Of a DNA stretch of 5,043 nucleotides, positions 1-5,043 are shown one piece after another. The notes under the pieces were generated by a model. It did not search any database. It was given only the letters and a program-made list of their open reading frames with translations, and was not told the origin of the DNA. Within the stretch, counting starts at the first letter, position 1; each line of letters opens with the position of its first letter. Source of the DNA: an uncultured Selenomonadaceae bacterium (lineage in GTDB: Bacteria; Bacillota; Negativicutes; Selenomonadales; Selenomonadaceae); contig CAJOPK010000055.1 in assembly GCA_905236255.1 (NCBI GenBank), positions 1 through 5,043 on the forward strand, in the 5' to 3' direction. The translations under genes were made by a program, and so were the position numbers.

Positions 1-1659
1 CAAGCGGACTTTGAAAATGCCTTCCCTTACGAAGAAACTCCGGATCAAATCCGGGCGATTGAGGAAATTAAAGCGGATATGGAAAGTCCGCAATCAATGG
101 ACAGGCTTATTTGCGGGGACGTGGGATTCGGAAAAACCGAAATTGCAATTCGGGCGGCTTACAAGGCGGCGATGAACGGAAAACAATGTGCGGTGCTTGC
201 TCCGACGACGGTTTTGGCTTGGCAACATTATCACACTTTCAAGGAAAGATTTTCCGGATTTTTGCCGACGGTCGATGTAATTTGCAGATTCAGGACGGCG
301 AAAGAGCAACGATTGACTTTGCAAAACGTAAAAGCCGGGAATGTTGACGTTTTAATCGGAACTCATTCGATTTTGAATACCGAAAGAATAAAATTCAAAG
401 ATTTGGGACTTTTGATAATTGACGAGGAGCAGCGATTCGGAGTAAAGCAGAAAGAAAAAATCCGGGATATGGCTGCCGGCGCTGACGTTTTGGCATTGAG
501 TGCAACGCCGATCCCGCGAACTTTGCATATGTCTTTGGTCGGTGCAAGAGATATGAGTTTGATTGAAACTCCTCCGGCGGAAAGATTTCCGGTGCAAACT
601 TATATTGTCGAAGACGACGACGAAATTTTGACCGGAGCGATCCGGCGGGAAATTCGGCGCGGCGGTCAAGTTTATTTCGTTTACAACCGGATAGAAACTA
701 TTGATTTAATGCGTGACAGATTGGCGGAACTTGTGCCGGAAGCAAAAATTCAAACCGCGCACGGTCAACAATCCGAAGAACTTTTGGAACAGATAATGAT
801 GGATTTTTTTGAAGGCGCGTTTAATGTTCTCCTTTGCACGACAATTATCGAAAACGGGCTGAATGTTGCAAATGCGAATACCATAATAATTTACGATGCG
901 GATTCTTTCGGATTGGCGCAACTCTATCAAATGCGCGGCAGAGTCGGTCGTTCGCATAAAATTGCCTTTGCATATTTCGTTCACCGGGCGGATAAAGTTT
1001 TGACTGAAACCGCCGAAAAAAGACTTTTGGCAATGAAAGAATTTGCACAACTGGGAGCCGGTTTTAAAATTGCCATGAGAGATTTGGAAATTCGCGGCGC
1101 GGGAAATTTGCTCGGAGCTCAGCAGCACGGGCATATTGCAAGCGTCGGTTTTGAAATGTATTGCCAACTCTTGGAAGAAGCGGTCACCCGTCTTCAAGAC
1201 AAAAAGCCGGAAGAAATTTCGGAAGAACCGGCAATTTCCATGAACTCGGTTGACGCTTACATTGACGACAATTATATTGCCGATTCGATGCACAAAATCG
1301 AAATTTACAAGAGATTGACGGCGATTGAAAGTTTGAAAGAAGCCGATGACCTTTTGGACGAATTGACCGACAGATTCGGAGATCCCGGCGAAAATGTTTT
1401 GAATTTGTTGCAGGTTGCAAAAATAAAATGCCTTGCAAGAAATTTGAAAGCAAAATCCCTGACCGAAAATAAATTGAACGTGACTTTGATTTTGGGCGAA
1501 AAGGCAAAAATTTCTCCGGAAGGTCTTGGAAAATTGATGAAACTTTTCGGCAAGCGTATAAAAGTTTCGCACGAAACGCAAACGATTTATTTAAGTTTTT
1601 CCGACAAAAAAAATCTCTTAAATCTGCTGATAAAAGTTTTGAAAATGCTTTCCGCTTGA
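1..1659 (+). CDS. mfd: Transcription-repair coupling factor Mfd, C-terminal part (5' end outside window)
   Basis: Mfd is a cytoplasmic ATP-driven DNA translocase that removes RNA polymerase stalled at lesions and recruits UvrA for nucleotide excision repair. The reading frame is open from base 1, so the first visible ATG (79) is internal; 552 residues are visible, about half of the family's usual 1,100-1,200. Visible in order (residues counted from base 1): the FPYEETPDQ entry to the helicase core (9-17), Walker A GDVGFGKT (39-46), motif Ia PTTVLAWQHY, the DEEQ box (141-144) followed by RFGVKQKEK, SATPIPRT (167-174), motif V TTIIENGLNVANANT, motif VI QMRGRVGRS (310-318), the TRCF segment around RDLEIRGAGNLLGAQQHGH, and the C-terminal D7 domain up to the TGA at 1657. 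The UvrA-binding and RNA-polymerase-binding N-terminal modules lie outside the window. Motif V has Asn-Gly-Leu-Asn where many Mfd proteins have Thr-Gly-Ile-Asp. The helicase motifs are otherwise intact and no frameshift is seen. RecG shares part of the core, but the TRCF and D7 regions favour Mfd. Confidence 0.97.
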   Translation, partial: QADFENAFPYEETPDQIRAIEEIKADMESPQSMDRLICGDVGFGKTEIAIRAAYKAAMNGKQCAVLAPTTVLAWQHYHTFKERFSGFLPTVDVICRFRTAKEQRLTLQNVKAGNVDVLIGTHSILNTERIKFKDLGLLIIDEEQRFGVKQKEKIRDMAAGADVLALSATPIPRTLHMSLVGARDMSLIETPPAERFPVQTYIVEDDDEILTGAIRREIRRGGQVYFVYNRIETIDLMRDRLAELVPEAKIQTAHGQQSEELLEQIMMDFFEGAFNVLLCTTIIENGLNVANANTIIIYDADSFGLAQLYQMRGRVGRSHKIAFAYFVHRADKVLTETAEKRLLAMKEFAQLGAGFKIAMRDLEIRGAGNLLGAQQHGHIASVGFEMYCQLLEEAVTRLQDKKPEEISEEPAISMNSVDAYIDDNYIADSMHKIEIYKRLTAIESLKEADDLLDELTDRFGDPGENVLNLLQVAKIKCLARNLKAKSLTENKLNVTLILGEKAKISPEGLGKLMKLFGKRIKVSHETQTIYLSFSDKKNLLNLLIKVLKMLSA

Positions 1660-1683
1660 AAATTTTGGCAAAAGCATCATATC

Positions 1684-1707
1684 GGACGGATTACCGTTTA
1701 AATTTTT
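1684..1707 (+). terminator. Possible weak terminator after mfd
   Basis: A short hairpin, ACGG-ATTA-CCGT (1686-1697), can be extended by two G-U pairs to 1684-1699. It is followed by an A/T-rich stretch with a T5 run (1703-1707). It lies 25 bases after the mfd stop, where a terminator would be expected. The stem is short and the U-tract is interrupted by three A, so it may be leaky or not functional. No better hairpin-plus-T-run is visible between mfd and the ompM promoter. Confidence 0.3.
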
Positions 1708-1743
1708 CGATAACTTTTTTTGTTTATATTTTGTAAAAAATGC

Positions 1744-1772
1744 TTGCAAATGAAAGTTTTATGTGCTAGTAT
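1744..1772 (+). promoter_or_regulatory. Predicted sigma-70/sigma-A promoter for the porin gene, with extended -10
   Basis: The -35 candidate is TTGCAA (1744-1749) and the -10 candidate is TAGTAT (1767-1772). They are separated by exactly 17 bases, and a TGC directly before the -10 gives an extended -10 (TGn). The bases just upstream (1700-1740) are very A/T-rich, with T7 and A6 runs, and could act as an UP element. The expected start is near 1779-1780, giving a leader of about 145 nt. Each hexamer matches the consensus at 4 of 6 positions; the spacing and TGn are what make the call persuasive. It would let the porin be transcribed independently of mfd. Confidence 0.7.
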
Positions 1773-1779
1773 CCGGGCA

Positions 1780-1924
1780 ATCGAAAACGGCGGCGGTAAT
1801 TTTTGAGGAAACACGGACACTCAAACAAGAAATCTCCCGCCGAGATCGGTTAAATGTTTCGGGCGTTTGTGTTCGACGCGAACTTTGAAAATCGAACACA
1901 TGATTTGAAAGGGAGATGTTTTTT
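1780..1924 (+). promoter_or_regulatory. Structured 5' leader of the porin mRNA
   Basis: This stretch has no recognised gene and holds several inverted repeats. (a) CGGCGG (1791-1796) pairs with CCGCCG (1837-1842). (b) TTTGAG (1802-1807) pairs with CTCAAA (1820-1825), nested inside (a). (c) ATCTC (1832-1836) pairs with GAGAT (1842-1846) and is incompatible with (a), so the two could alternate. (d) TGTGTTCGA (1868-1876) pairs perfectly with TCGAACACA (1892-1900) around a 15-nt loop, ending 10 bases before the Shine-Dalgarno. No T-run follows any of these, so they do not look like attenuators. A role in mRNA stability or control of translation is inference. It matches no riboswitch class that I recognise. 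Confidence 0.45.
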
Positions 1925-1928
1925 ATGA
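1854..1928 (+). CDS. Possible 24-residue leader ORF overlapping the porin start
   Basis: ATG at 1854 opens 24 codons (MFRAFVFDANFENRTHDLKG...) and ends in TGA at 1926-1928. The stop overlaps the porin ATG at 1925 as ATGA, the arrangement often linked to translational coupling. The ORF spans the 9-bp hairpin at 1868-1900 and the porin Shine-Dalgarno. Against it: the sequence before 1854 has only a weak purine stretch (GAG at 1842-1844, then ATCGG), the peptide resembles nothing I know, and open frames of this size arise by chance. It is listed because of the exact overlap, not because of any protein evidence. Confidence 0.2.
   Translation: MFRAFVFDANFENRTHDLKGRCFL
1911..1915 (+). promoter_or_regulatory. 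Shine-Dalgarno that fixes the porin start at 1925
   Basis: GGGAG, preceded by AAA, lies 9 bases before the ATG at 1925. An in-frame ATG also occurs at 1916, but it directly abuts this GGGAG with no spacer and would add Met-Phe-Phe ahead of a standard MKK signal-peptide start. The 1925 start is therefore preferred. Confidence 0.8.
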
Positions 1929-3235
1929 AAAAACCTCTTGCAGCTGCCTTGACGGCGGCTTTGGTAGTCGGTGCGGCTTCCACGACTTTTGCGGCAGCCA
2001 ATCCGTTCAGCGATGTTCCGCAGGGTCACTGGGCTTATGCTTCCGTAACCAAACTTGCAAGCGAAGGCGTTATCGAAGGTTACGGCGACGGCAAGTATAT
2101 GGGTAACCGCAACATCACGCGTTATGAAATGGCGCAGATGGTTGCGAAAGCTATGGCAAAACAGCCGACCGGCAACAATAAAGCCGAACTCGACAAACTT
2201 GCGGCAGAGTTCCGTGATGAACTCGACAATCTCGGCGTTCGCGTTGCCGAACTCGAAAGAAATGCCGACAAAGTAAAATGGAAGGGCGAATTGCGTTACA
2301 CCTATCAGAGCAATCGCTTTGACAAGGCTTACGGCGCAAGAAAATGGAAAAACAACGTTGACGAAATGCTTCTCCGTCTTGAACCGGAAATGGAAGTCAA
2401 CGATCATTGGAAAATCAAATCCCGTATTGATGCCAATGTAAACAGCATGAAGAAAGACACCACAACCGATGCCAAACTTCAACAGGCTTGGGCTGAAGGA
2501 ACTTACGGCAGCTTCAATGTCAAAGTCGGTCGTTACAACAACTTGACAAGCTATGACCGTAACCTTATGTTCTTTAATCAGCTCTCCGGTGTCGAAGTCA
2601 ATGCCGGTAATGTTTTGAAAGTTCAGGCTCGCGCGGGTCGTATGGATGTCGGCAATTTGAGATATGATGATGCGGTCGGTCTTGTGAGAACAACCGACAA
2701 CAATTTCAACACCGGCGAAAAATACTCCGCGAATGATCCGATGAATATGCAGAGCATCGCTTTGACCTACAAACCGGGTAAAGTCCTTTCGTTGACCGGT
2801 GCCTACTACCACTTCAATTCCGATATGTTCCGCAATTCCGCTTATACAAAGAATATGACTACGGATGATGCGAATATTTGGGAAGTTGCAAGCACGATCA
2901 GACTCGGCAATTTCGGTATCGTCGGTGCATATCTGCGCAACACAAAGGCCGATTACTACAAACATTCTCACGTTGCCGAAATTAATTACGGTGCGGCAAA
3001 GAGAGATAAACCCGGCACTTGGATGGCTTACGCCTCCTACCGTTATCAGGGCATGAGCGTTTCGATGGACGGCGCGAACGATGGCGCGATGTACAACACC
3101 AAAGGTTGGGAATTTGGTACGCAGTACACTCTCTTCAAAAATGTTCAGGTCAAGGGTATTTACTTCAAAGGTAAACAGCTCCAGAACAATGAAGATGCCG
3201 AAAAACTCTTCGGTCGTGTCGAGTGGTTCTTCTGA
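1925..3235 (+). CDS. ompM: OmpM-type SLH-domain outer-membrane porin
   Basis: This is a predicted major outer-membrane protein of a diderm Firmicute, 436 residues from the ATG at 1925. Domains: signal peptide MKKPLAAALTAALVVGAAS (residues 1 to about 23-25, Ala-rich cleavage site); one SLH domain (about 26-79) with NPFSDVP, GHWAY, GVIEGYGDG and the conserved ITRYE (64-68); a charged heptad-like helix (about 85-113) as stalk; then an alternating hydrophobic/polar beta-barrel (about 119-436) ending in VEWFF. The C-terminal Phe is the usual signal for BAM-dependent insertion. In the OmpM/Mep45 family the SLH domain binds polyamine-modified peptidoglycan and tethers the outer membrane, while the barrel forms a trimeric diffusion channel; that role is inferred by family. 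The gene has its own promoter, leader, Shine-Dalgarno and terminator, and stops at TGA followed at once by an in-frame TAA. Arg codons are mostly CGT/CGC, unlike the AGA/CGG/CGA-rich mfd, consistent with high expression. Negativicutes often carry ompM paralogues, so the exact paralogue is not fixed. Confidence 0.93.
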   Translation: MKKPLAAALTAALVVGAASTTFAAANPFSDVPQGHWAYASVTKLASEGVIEGYGDGKYMGNRNITRYEMAQMVAKAMAKQPTGNNKAELDKLAAEFRDELDNLGVRVAELERNADKVKWKGELRYTYQSNRFDKAYGARKWKNNVDEMLLRLEPEMEVNDHWKIKSRIDANVNSMKKDTTTDAKLQQAWAEGTYGSFNVKVGRYNNLTSYDRNLMFFNQLSGVEVNAGNVLKVQARAGRMDVGNLRYDDAVGLVRTTDNNFNTGEKYSANDPMNMQSIALTYKPGKVLSLTGAYYHFNSDMFRNSAYTKNMTTDDANIWEVASTIRLGNFGIVGAYLRNTKADYYKHSHVAEINYGAAKRDKPGTWMAYASYRYQGMSVSMDGANDGAMYNTKGWEFGTQYTLFKNVQVKGIYFKGKQLQNNEDAEKLFGRVEWFF

Positions 3236-3285
3236 TAAGATAATCACGCTTTCACAAAACCATAATAACAAACTCAATCATACAA

Positions 3286-3315
3286 CCCGGAAAGTCATCT
3301 TTCCGGGATTTTTTT
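3286..3315 (+). terminator. Intrinsic terminator of the porin gene
   Basis: CCCGGAAAG (3286-3294) and CTTTCCGGG (3299-3307) form a perfect 9-bp stem with a TCAT loop. It is followed by A and then seven T (3309-3315). It starts 50 bases after the porin stop. Read in the opposite direction there is no T-run, so it acts only on rightward transcription. Confidence 0.93.
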
Positions 3316-3330
3316 GCAAAAATTTTCGTC

Positions 3331-3373
3331 AAAAAAAGAGTCCCTTCAAAATTTTTGAAAGAACTCTTTTTTT
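3331..3373 (-). terminator. Terminator of the PRC-barrel/TPR operon, probably bidirectional
   Basis: AAAAAAAGAGT (3331-3341) pairs with ACTCTTTTTTT (3363-3373). An inner part, TTCAAA with TTTGAA (3345-3350 and 3354-3359), closes a short loop after a mismatched stretch. On the minus strand it lies 20 bases after the PRC-barrel stop and ends in seven U. On the plus strand it also ends in seven U, so it can back up the porin terminator. The sequence is A/T-rich, but the total stem is long. Confidence 0.82.
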
Positions 3374-3392
3374 ATTTTTGCCGCAATTTCAA

Positions 3393-4529
3393 TTAACGGA
3401 CATTCATTGAAAGATCGATAAATTTGTTTGCAAGTTTGGCTTTCTGCAAAACTTCTTCCGTAATATCCGCGCCTTCTTCAACGATGACCGCACCGGTATC
3501 CGCCGTGATCGTCCGGGTTGCTTTTTTGCCGAGCAGGAAACGACGATGACGTTCTTCGGTGGCTTTTTCGGCCGCCGCAGATTTTTTCGGAGCCGGTTTT
3601 GACTGATTTGCCATTGCGCGTTGCAGAGCCGCTTTCAAGGCCTCAGCCTGTTGGGTCATTGCCGCAGCTTTTGCGGGTTCAGGTTCGGGAGTCGGAGCAA
3701 CTTCTTCAGTCGGCATTTCCGGCATTACCGGAGCAACTTCTTCAGTCGGCATTTCGGGAACTTCCGGAGCAACTTCTTCAGCCGGCATTTCGGGCATTAC
3801 CGGAGCAACTTCTTCAGCCGGCATTTCCGGTTCCGGTGTCATGACTTCTTCAATGTTTTCGGGCAGCATGTCGGTTGCGGATTCGGAAACCGGAATTGAC
3901 TCGACCGCCGGCATTTCCGGAGCAACTTCTTCAGTCGGCATTTCGGGCATTTCCGGCGCGGGATTTTCCGCAACAAAATCGGCGACCGGTTCCGGGGCAT
4001 AATCAGCCGCCGGAGACTCAATCGCCGGTTCCGTATTAAAACTGCTTATGAATTCAGTTTTTTTTTCCGCATCCGGATCGATAACGGTAACCTGTTTTCC
4101 GAAAATGGAAATCTGATCGGCCGTGACTTCAGAAGTCGTCCCGTCCGGAGCGGTAATTTCGCATTTTTCGATTTTGCCGTCGTCGCCGATAAAAAGTTCG
4201 GTAATTTTGCCTTGAATCGTACCGTTTTTGGTAATGGCTTTCGTGCCGATTACGCGAATGTTTTCGTCAAGAAGTGTTTCGTAATCGCCGGCTTCGTCAA
4301 GTTTGAGAATGTTTTCGCTGTGAGTGACCGTAACCGCATCGTCGCCGATTGCAATAACCGATTCGTAGGGAATGAGTTTTACTCCGCGATACCAATCTTC
4401 GTCCTCAATCGTAATTGCTGCGACAAGACCGTTTTTGGCATCAATAAGCAAAGTTTTGCTCATGCCGAGCTCGCGCCCTTCGGTAATGCTGATTACCGGC
4501 AAGCCCAAAATTTCCACACTTTTCTTCAT
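3393..4529 (-). CDS. PRC-barrel domain protein with Pro/Glu-rich repeat linker (function unknown)
   Basis: The product has 378 residues and is probably cytoplasmic, with no signal peptide or membrane segment. Residues 5-75 (EILGLPVISITEGRELG..., SKTLLIDAKNGLVAAI, KLIPYESVIAIGDDAVTV) read as one PRC-barrel domain. Residues 88-152 (IRVIGTKAITKNGTIQGKITEL, FIGDDGKIEKCEI, QISIFGKQVTVID) read as a second. Residues about 160-295 form a low-complexity acidic Pro/Met/Glu/Ala linker with five EMP(A/T)EEVAP copies, four of them in tandem at a 12-residue period. An Ala/Lys/Gln-rich helical stretch (about 296-330) leads to a compact C-terminal segment (331-378) with LLGKKATRTITADTGAVIV, EEGADITEEVLQKAK and FIDLSMN. 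PRC-barrel domains occur in RimM (ribosome maturation) and in photosynthetic reaction-centre H subunits and many small adaptor-like proteins; this architecture matches neither of those. The gene follows the TPR gene by 27 bases on the same strand. The ATG at 4529 has a GGAGGT Shine-Dalgarno 7 bases upstream. No specific function can be assigned. Confidence 0.88.
   Translation of the reverse strand: MKKSVEILGLPVISITEGRELGMSKTLLIDAKNGLVAAITIEDEDWYRGVKLIPYESVIAIGDDAVTVTHSENILKLDEAGDYETLLDENIRVIGTKAITKNGTIQGKITELFIGDDGKIEKCEITAPDGTTSEVTADQISIFGKQVTVIDPDAEKKTEFISSFNTEPAIESPAADYAPEPVADFVAENPAPEMPEMPTEEVAPEMPAVESIPVSESATDMLPENIEEVMTPEPEMPAEEVAPVMPEMPAEEVAPEVPEMPTEEVAPVMPEMPTEEVAPTPEPEPAKAAAMTQQAEALKAALQRAMANQSKPAPKKSAAAEKATEERHRRFLLGKKATRTITADTGAVIVEEGADITEEVLQKAKLANKFIDLSMNVR
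3694..3828. repeat. 36-bp in-frame tandem repeat inside the PRC-barrel gene
   Basis: A 27-base core beginning GGAGCAACTTCTTCAG on the plus strand recurs at 3694, 3730, 3766 and 3802, separated by 9-base spacers (GGCATTACC or GGAACTTCC). This gives three full 36-bp units plus a fourth core. A fifth, isolated copy lies at 3919-3945. The copies differ at only two core positions (GTC/GCC, encoding Thr/Ala, and a silent TCC/TCG). They encode the EMP(A/T)EEVAP linker repeat. The near identity suggests recent slippage or duplication, and copy number is likely to vary between strains. Confidence 0.93.
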
Positions 4530-4536
4530 TGGCTTT

Positions 4537-4542
4537 ACCTCC
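4537..4542 (-). promoter_or_regulatory. Shine-Dalgarno of the PRC-barrel gene
   Basis: ACCTCC on the plus strand reads GGAGGT on the minus strand and lies 7 bases before the ATG at 4529. It sits inside the 27-base gap after the TPR stop. There is no room in that gap for a separate promoter, which supports co-transcription with the TPR gene. Confidence 0.88.
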
Positions 4543-4556
4543 GTTTTATTTTTTAT

Positions 4557-5043
4557 TTAATCGTCTGCGCGGGAATTTGCCCGATTGGATTGAAACTCCG
4601 TTTCAATTTCCTGCAGATACGCTTGCGAAATTTGACTGAACGGCGTATTCAGTGCGCGATGTTTTAAAAGCACCGATTGAACCGTTTTCAGATAAGAAAG
4701 ATTCTTTTTAAATTCCCGGCGCGCATCGGAATTTCTTTCGACCGCCGGAAGATTCAAAGCCTCTTCGTAAGTCTTTATTGCCTTTGTGTAAGATGCCTGT
4801 TCTTTATAGATATTTCCCAAATCTATTGCGATAAAAGGCGCGTATTCGTCGGTTGAATATTCTTCCAATGCCTTTTGATAAGCCGCGATTGCCCGGTCGA
4901 TGTTTCCGGCATTTTTTTCGGCGTAAGCATAATCCAAAATATCATCCAAAGATTCTATTTCTTCTTCCGAAATTTCTTCCGGCGTTGAAGTTGATTCGGG
5001 AATTTCTTCTTCCGAAATTTCTTCCGGCGTTGAAGTTGATTCG
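4557..5043 (-). CDS. TPR-repeat protein, N-terminus outside window (function unknown)
   Basis: The minus-strand frame ends in TAA at 4557-4559 and stays open to the right edge, so 161 C-terminal residues are visible. A TTG at 4949 could be proposed as a start, but the frame continues upstream with clearly coding, repetitive sequence, so the true start is beyond 5043. Visible from the N-terminal side: an acidic Ser/Thr/Pro/Glu segment with two copies of the 15-residue unit ESTSTPEEISEEEIP (the last residue is Glu in the second copy), then two TPR-like helical hairpins, DYAYAEKNAGNIDRAIAAYQ...ALEEY and AIDLGNIYKEQASYTKAIKTYEEALNL, and a helical, polar C-terminal tail ending in RANSRADD. TPRs are protein-protein interaction scaffolds; the partner is unknown. 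The PRC-barrel gene, 27 bases downstream on the same strand, is a natural candidate partner by operon context (inference). Whether the protein has a signal peptide or membrane anchor cannot be seen. Confidence 0.85.
   Translation of the reverse strand, partial: ESTSTPEEISEEEIPESTSTPEEISEEEIESLDDILDYAYAEKNAGNIDRAIAAYQKALEEYSTDEYAPFIAIDLGNIYKEQASYTKAIKTYEEALNLPAVERNSDARREFKKNLSYLKTVQSVLLKHRALNTPFSQISQAYLQEIETEFQSNRANSRADD
4957..5043. repeat. 45-bp in-frame direct repeat at the start of the visible TPR gene
   Basis: Bases 4957-4998 and 5002-5043 are identical over all 42 comparable bases, a 45-bp period cut by the window edge. They encode the 15-residue unit ESTSTPEEISEEEI plus one variable residue (Pro in one copy, Glu in the copy next to the TPRs). 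The absence of even silent changes suggests recent duplication. Further copies may lie beyond the right edge. Confidence 0.93.

Noticed and set aside
706..1581. 291-residue open frame on the minus strand opposite mfd
   Set aside because: It lies antisense to well-conserved Mfd helicase motifs. Its Phe/Gln/Arg-rich composition is the complement of Lys/Glu/Leu-rich coding sequence, and no domain is visible.
1916..1918. ATG 1916 as the porin start (439 residues)
   Set aside because: It leaves no gap after GGGAG at 1911-1915, whereas ATG 1925 has a 9-base spacer and begins a normal MKK signal peptide.
1780..1924. Riboswitch or T-box in the porin leader
   Set aside because: No recognisable conserved aptamer core, no T-box sequence and no terminator T-run is visible; only generic inverted repeats are supported.
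1850..3277. 475-residue open frame on the minus strand opposite the porin gene
   Set aside because: It mirrors the codon-biased porin gene. The porin frame has a signal peptide, SLH domain, Shine-Dalgarno, promoter and terminator, while the antisense frame shows no recognisable domain and runs through the porin leader.
3518..3899. Repetitive plus-strand frames (108 and 92 residues) with repeated 'PEQLLQ..F' or 'RSNFFSRHF' units
   Set aside because: They are the antisense reading of the 36-bp repeat in the PRC-barrel gene; the periodicity comes from that repeat and there is no start context.
3694..3945. CRISPR-like array (27-base repeats)
   Set aside because: The spacers are only 9 bases and nearly identical, the whole is in frame with a coding sequence, and repeat and spacer together encode a 12-residue protein repeat.

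Overview
The window comes from a diderm member of the Firmicutes, most likely class Negativicutes (the Veillonella/Selenomonas/Acidaminococcus side). The key evidence is the gene at 1925-3235. It encodes an outer-membrane porin with a signal peptide, one S-layer-homology (SLH) domain, a short coiled-coil stalk and a beta-barrel ending in Phe, which is the OmpM architecture characteristic of that class. Genus cannot be assigned from the sequence alone.

Layout, left to right. Positions 1-1659 (+) hold the C-terminal half of mfd, the transcription-repair coupling factor; its start lies off the left edge. Positions 1660-1924 are a 265-base gap with a possible weak mfd terminator, a good extended -10 promoter (1744-1772), a leader of about 145 nt with several inverted repeats, a possible 24-codon leader ORF whose stop overlaps the porin start, and a Shine-Dalgarno that places the porin start at 1925. 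Positions 1925-3235 (+) are the ompM-type porin, followed by a strong intrinsic terminator (3286-3315). A second, bidirectional-looking terminator (3331-3373) serves the opposing genes.

Positions 3393-5043 (-) hold two genes transcribed leftwards, probably as one operon. The upstream one is a TPR-repeat protein (4557 to beyond the right edge) with an acidic Ser/Thr/Pro/Glu 15-residue repeat. It is followed 27 bases later by a PRC-barrel protein (3393-4529) with two N-terminal PRC-barrel-like domains, a long Pro/Glu/Met/Ala-rich linker built on a 12-residue repeat, and a compact conserved-looking C-terminal segment. Neither has a function I can name.

Functionally the window joins a DNA-repair gene, a major envelope protein gene and an uncharacterised pair. 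mfd and ompM seem to be separate transcription units: ompM has its own promoter, leader and terminator and a different Arg codon preference. The best candidates for undescribed biology are the TPR/PRC-barrel pair, both members of which carry in-frame acidic tandem repeats, and the structured ompM leader. I see no CRISPR array, transposon, tRNA or rRNA.
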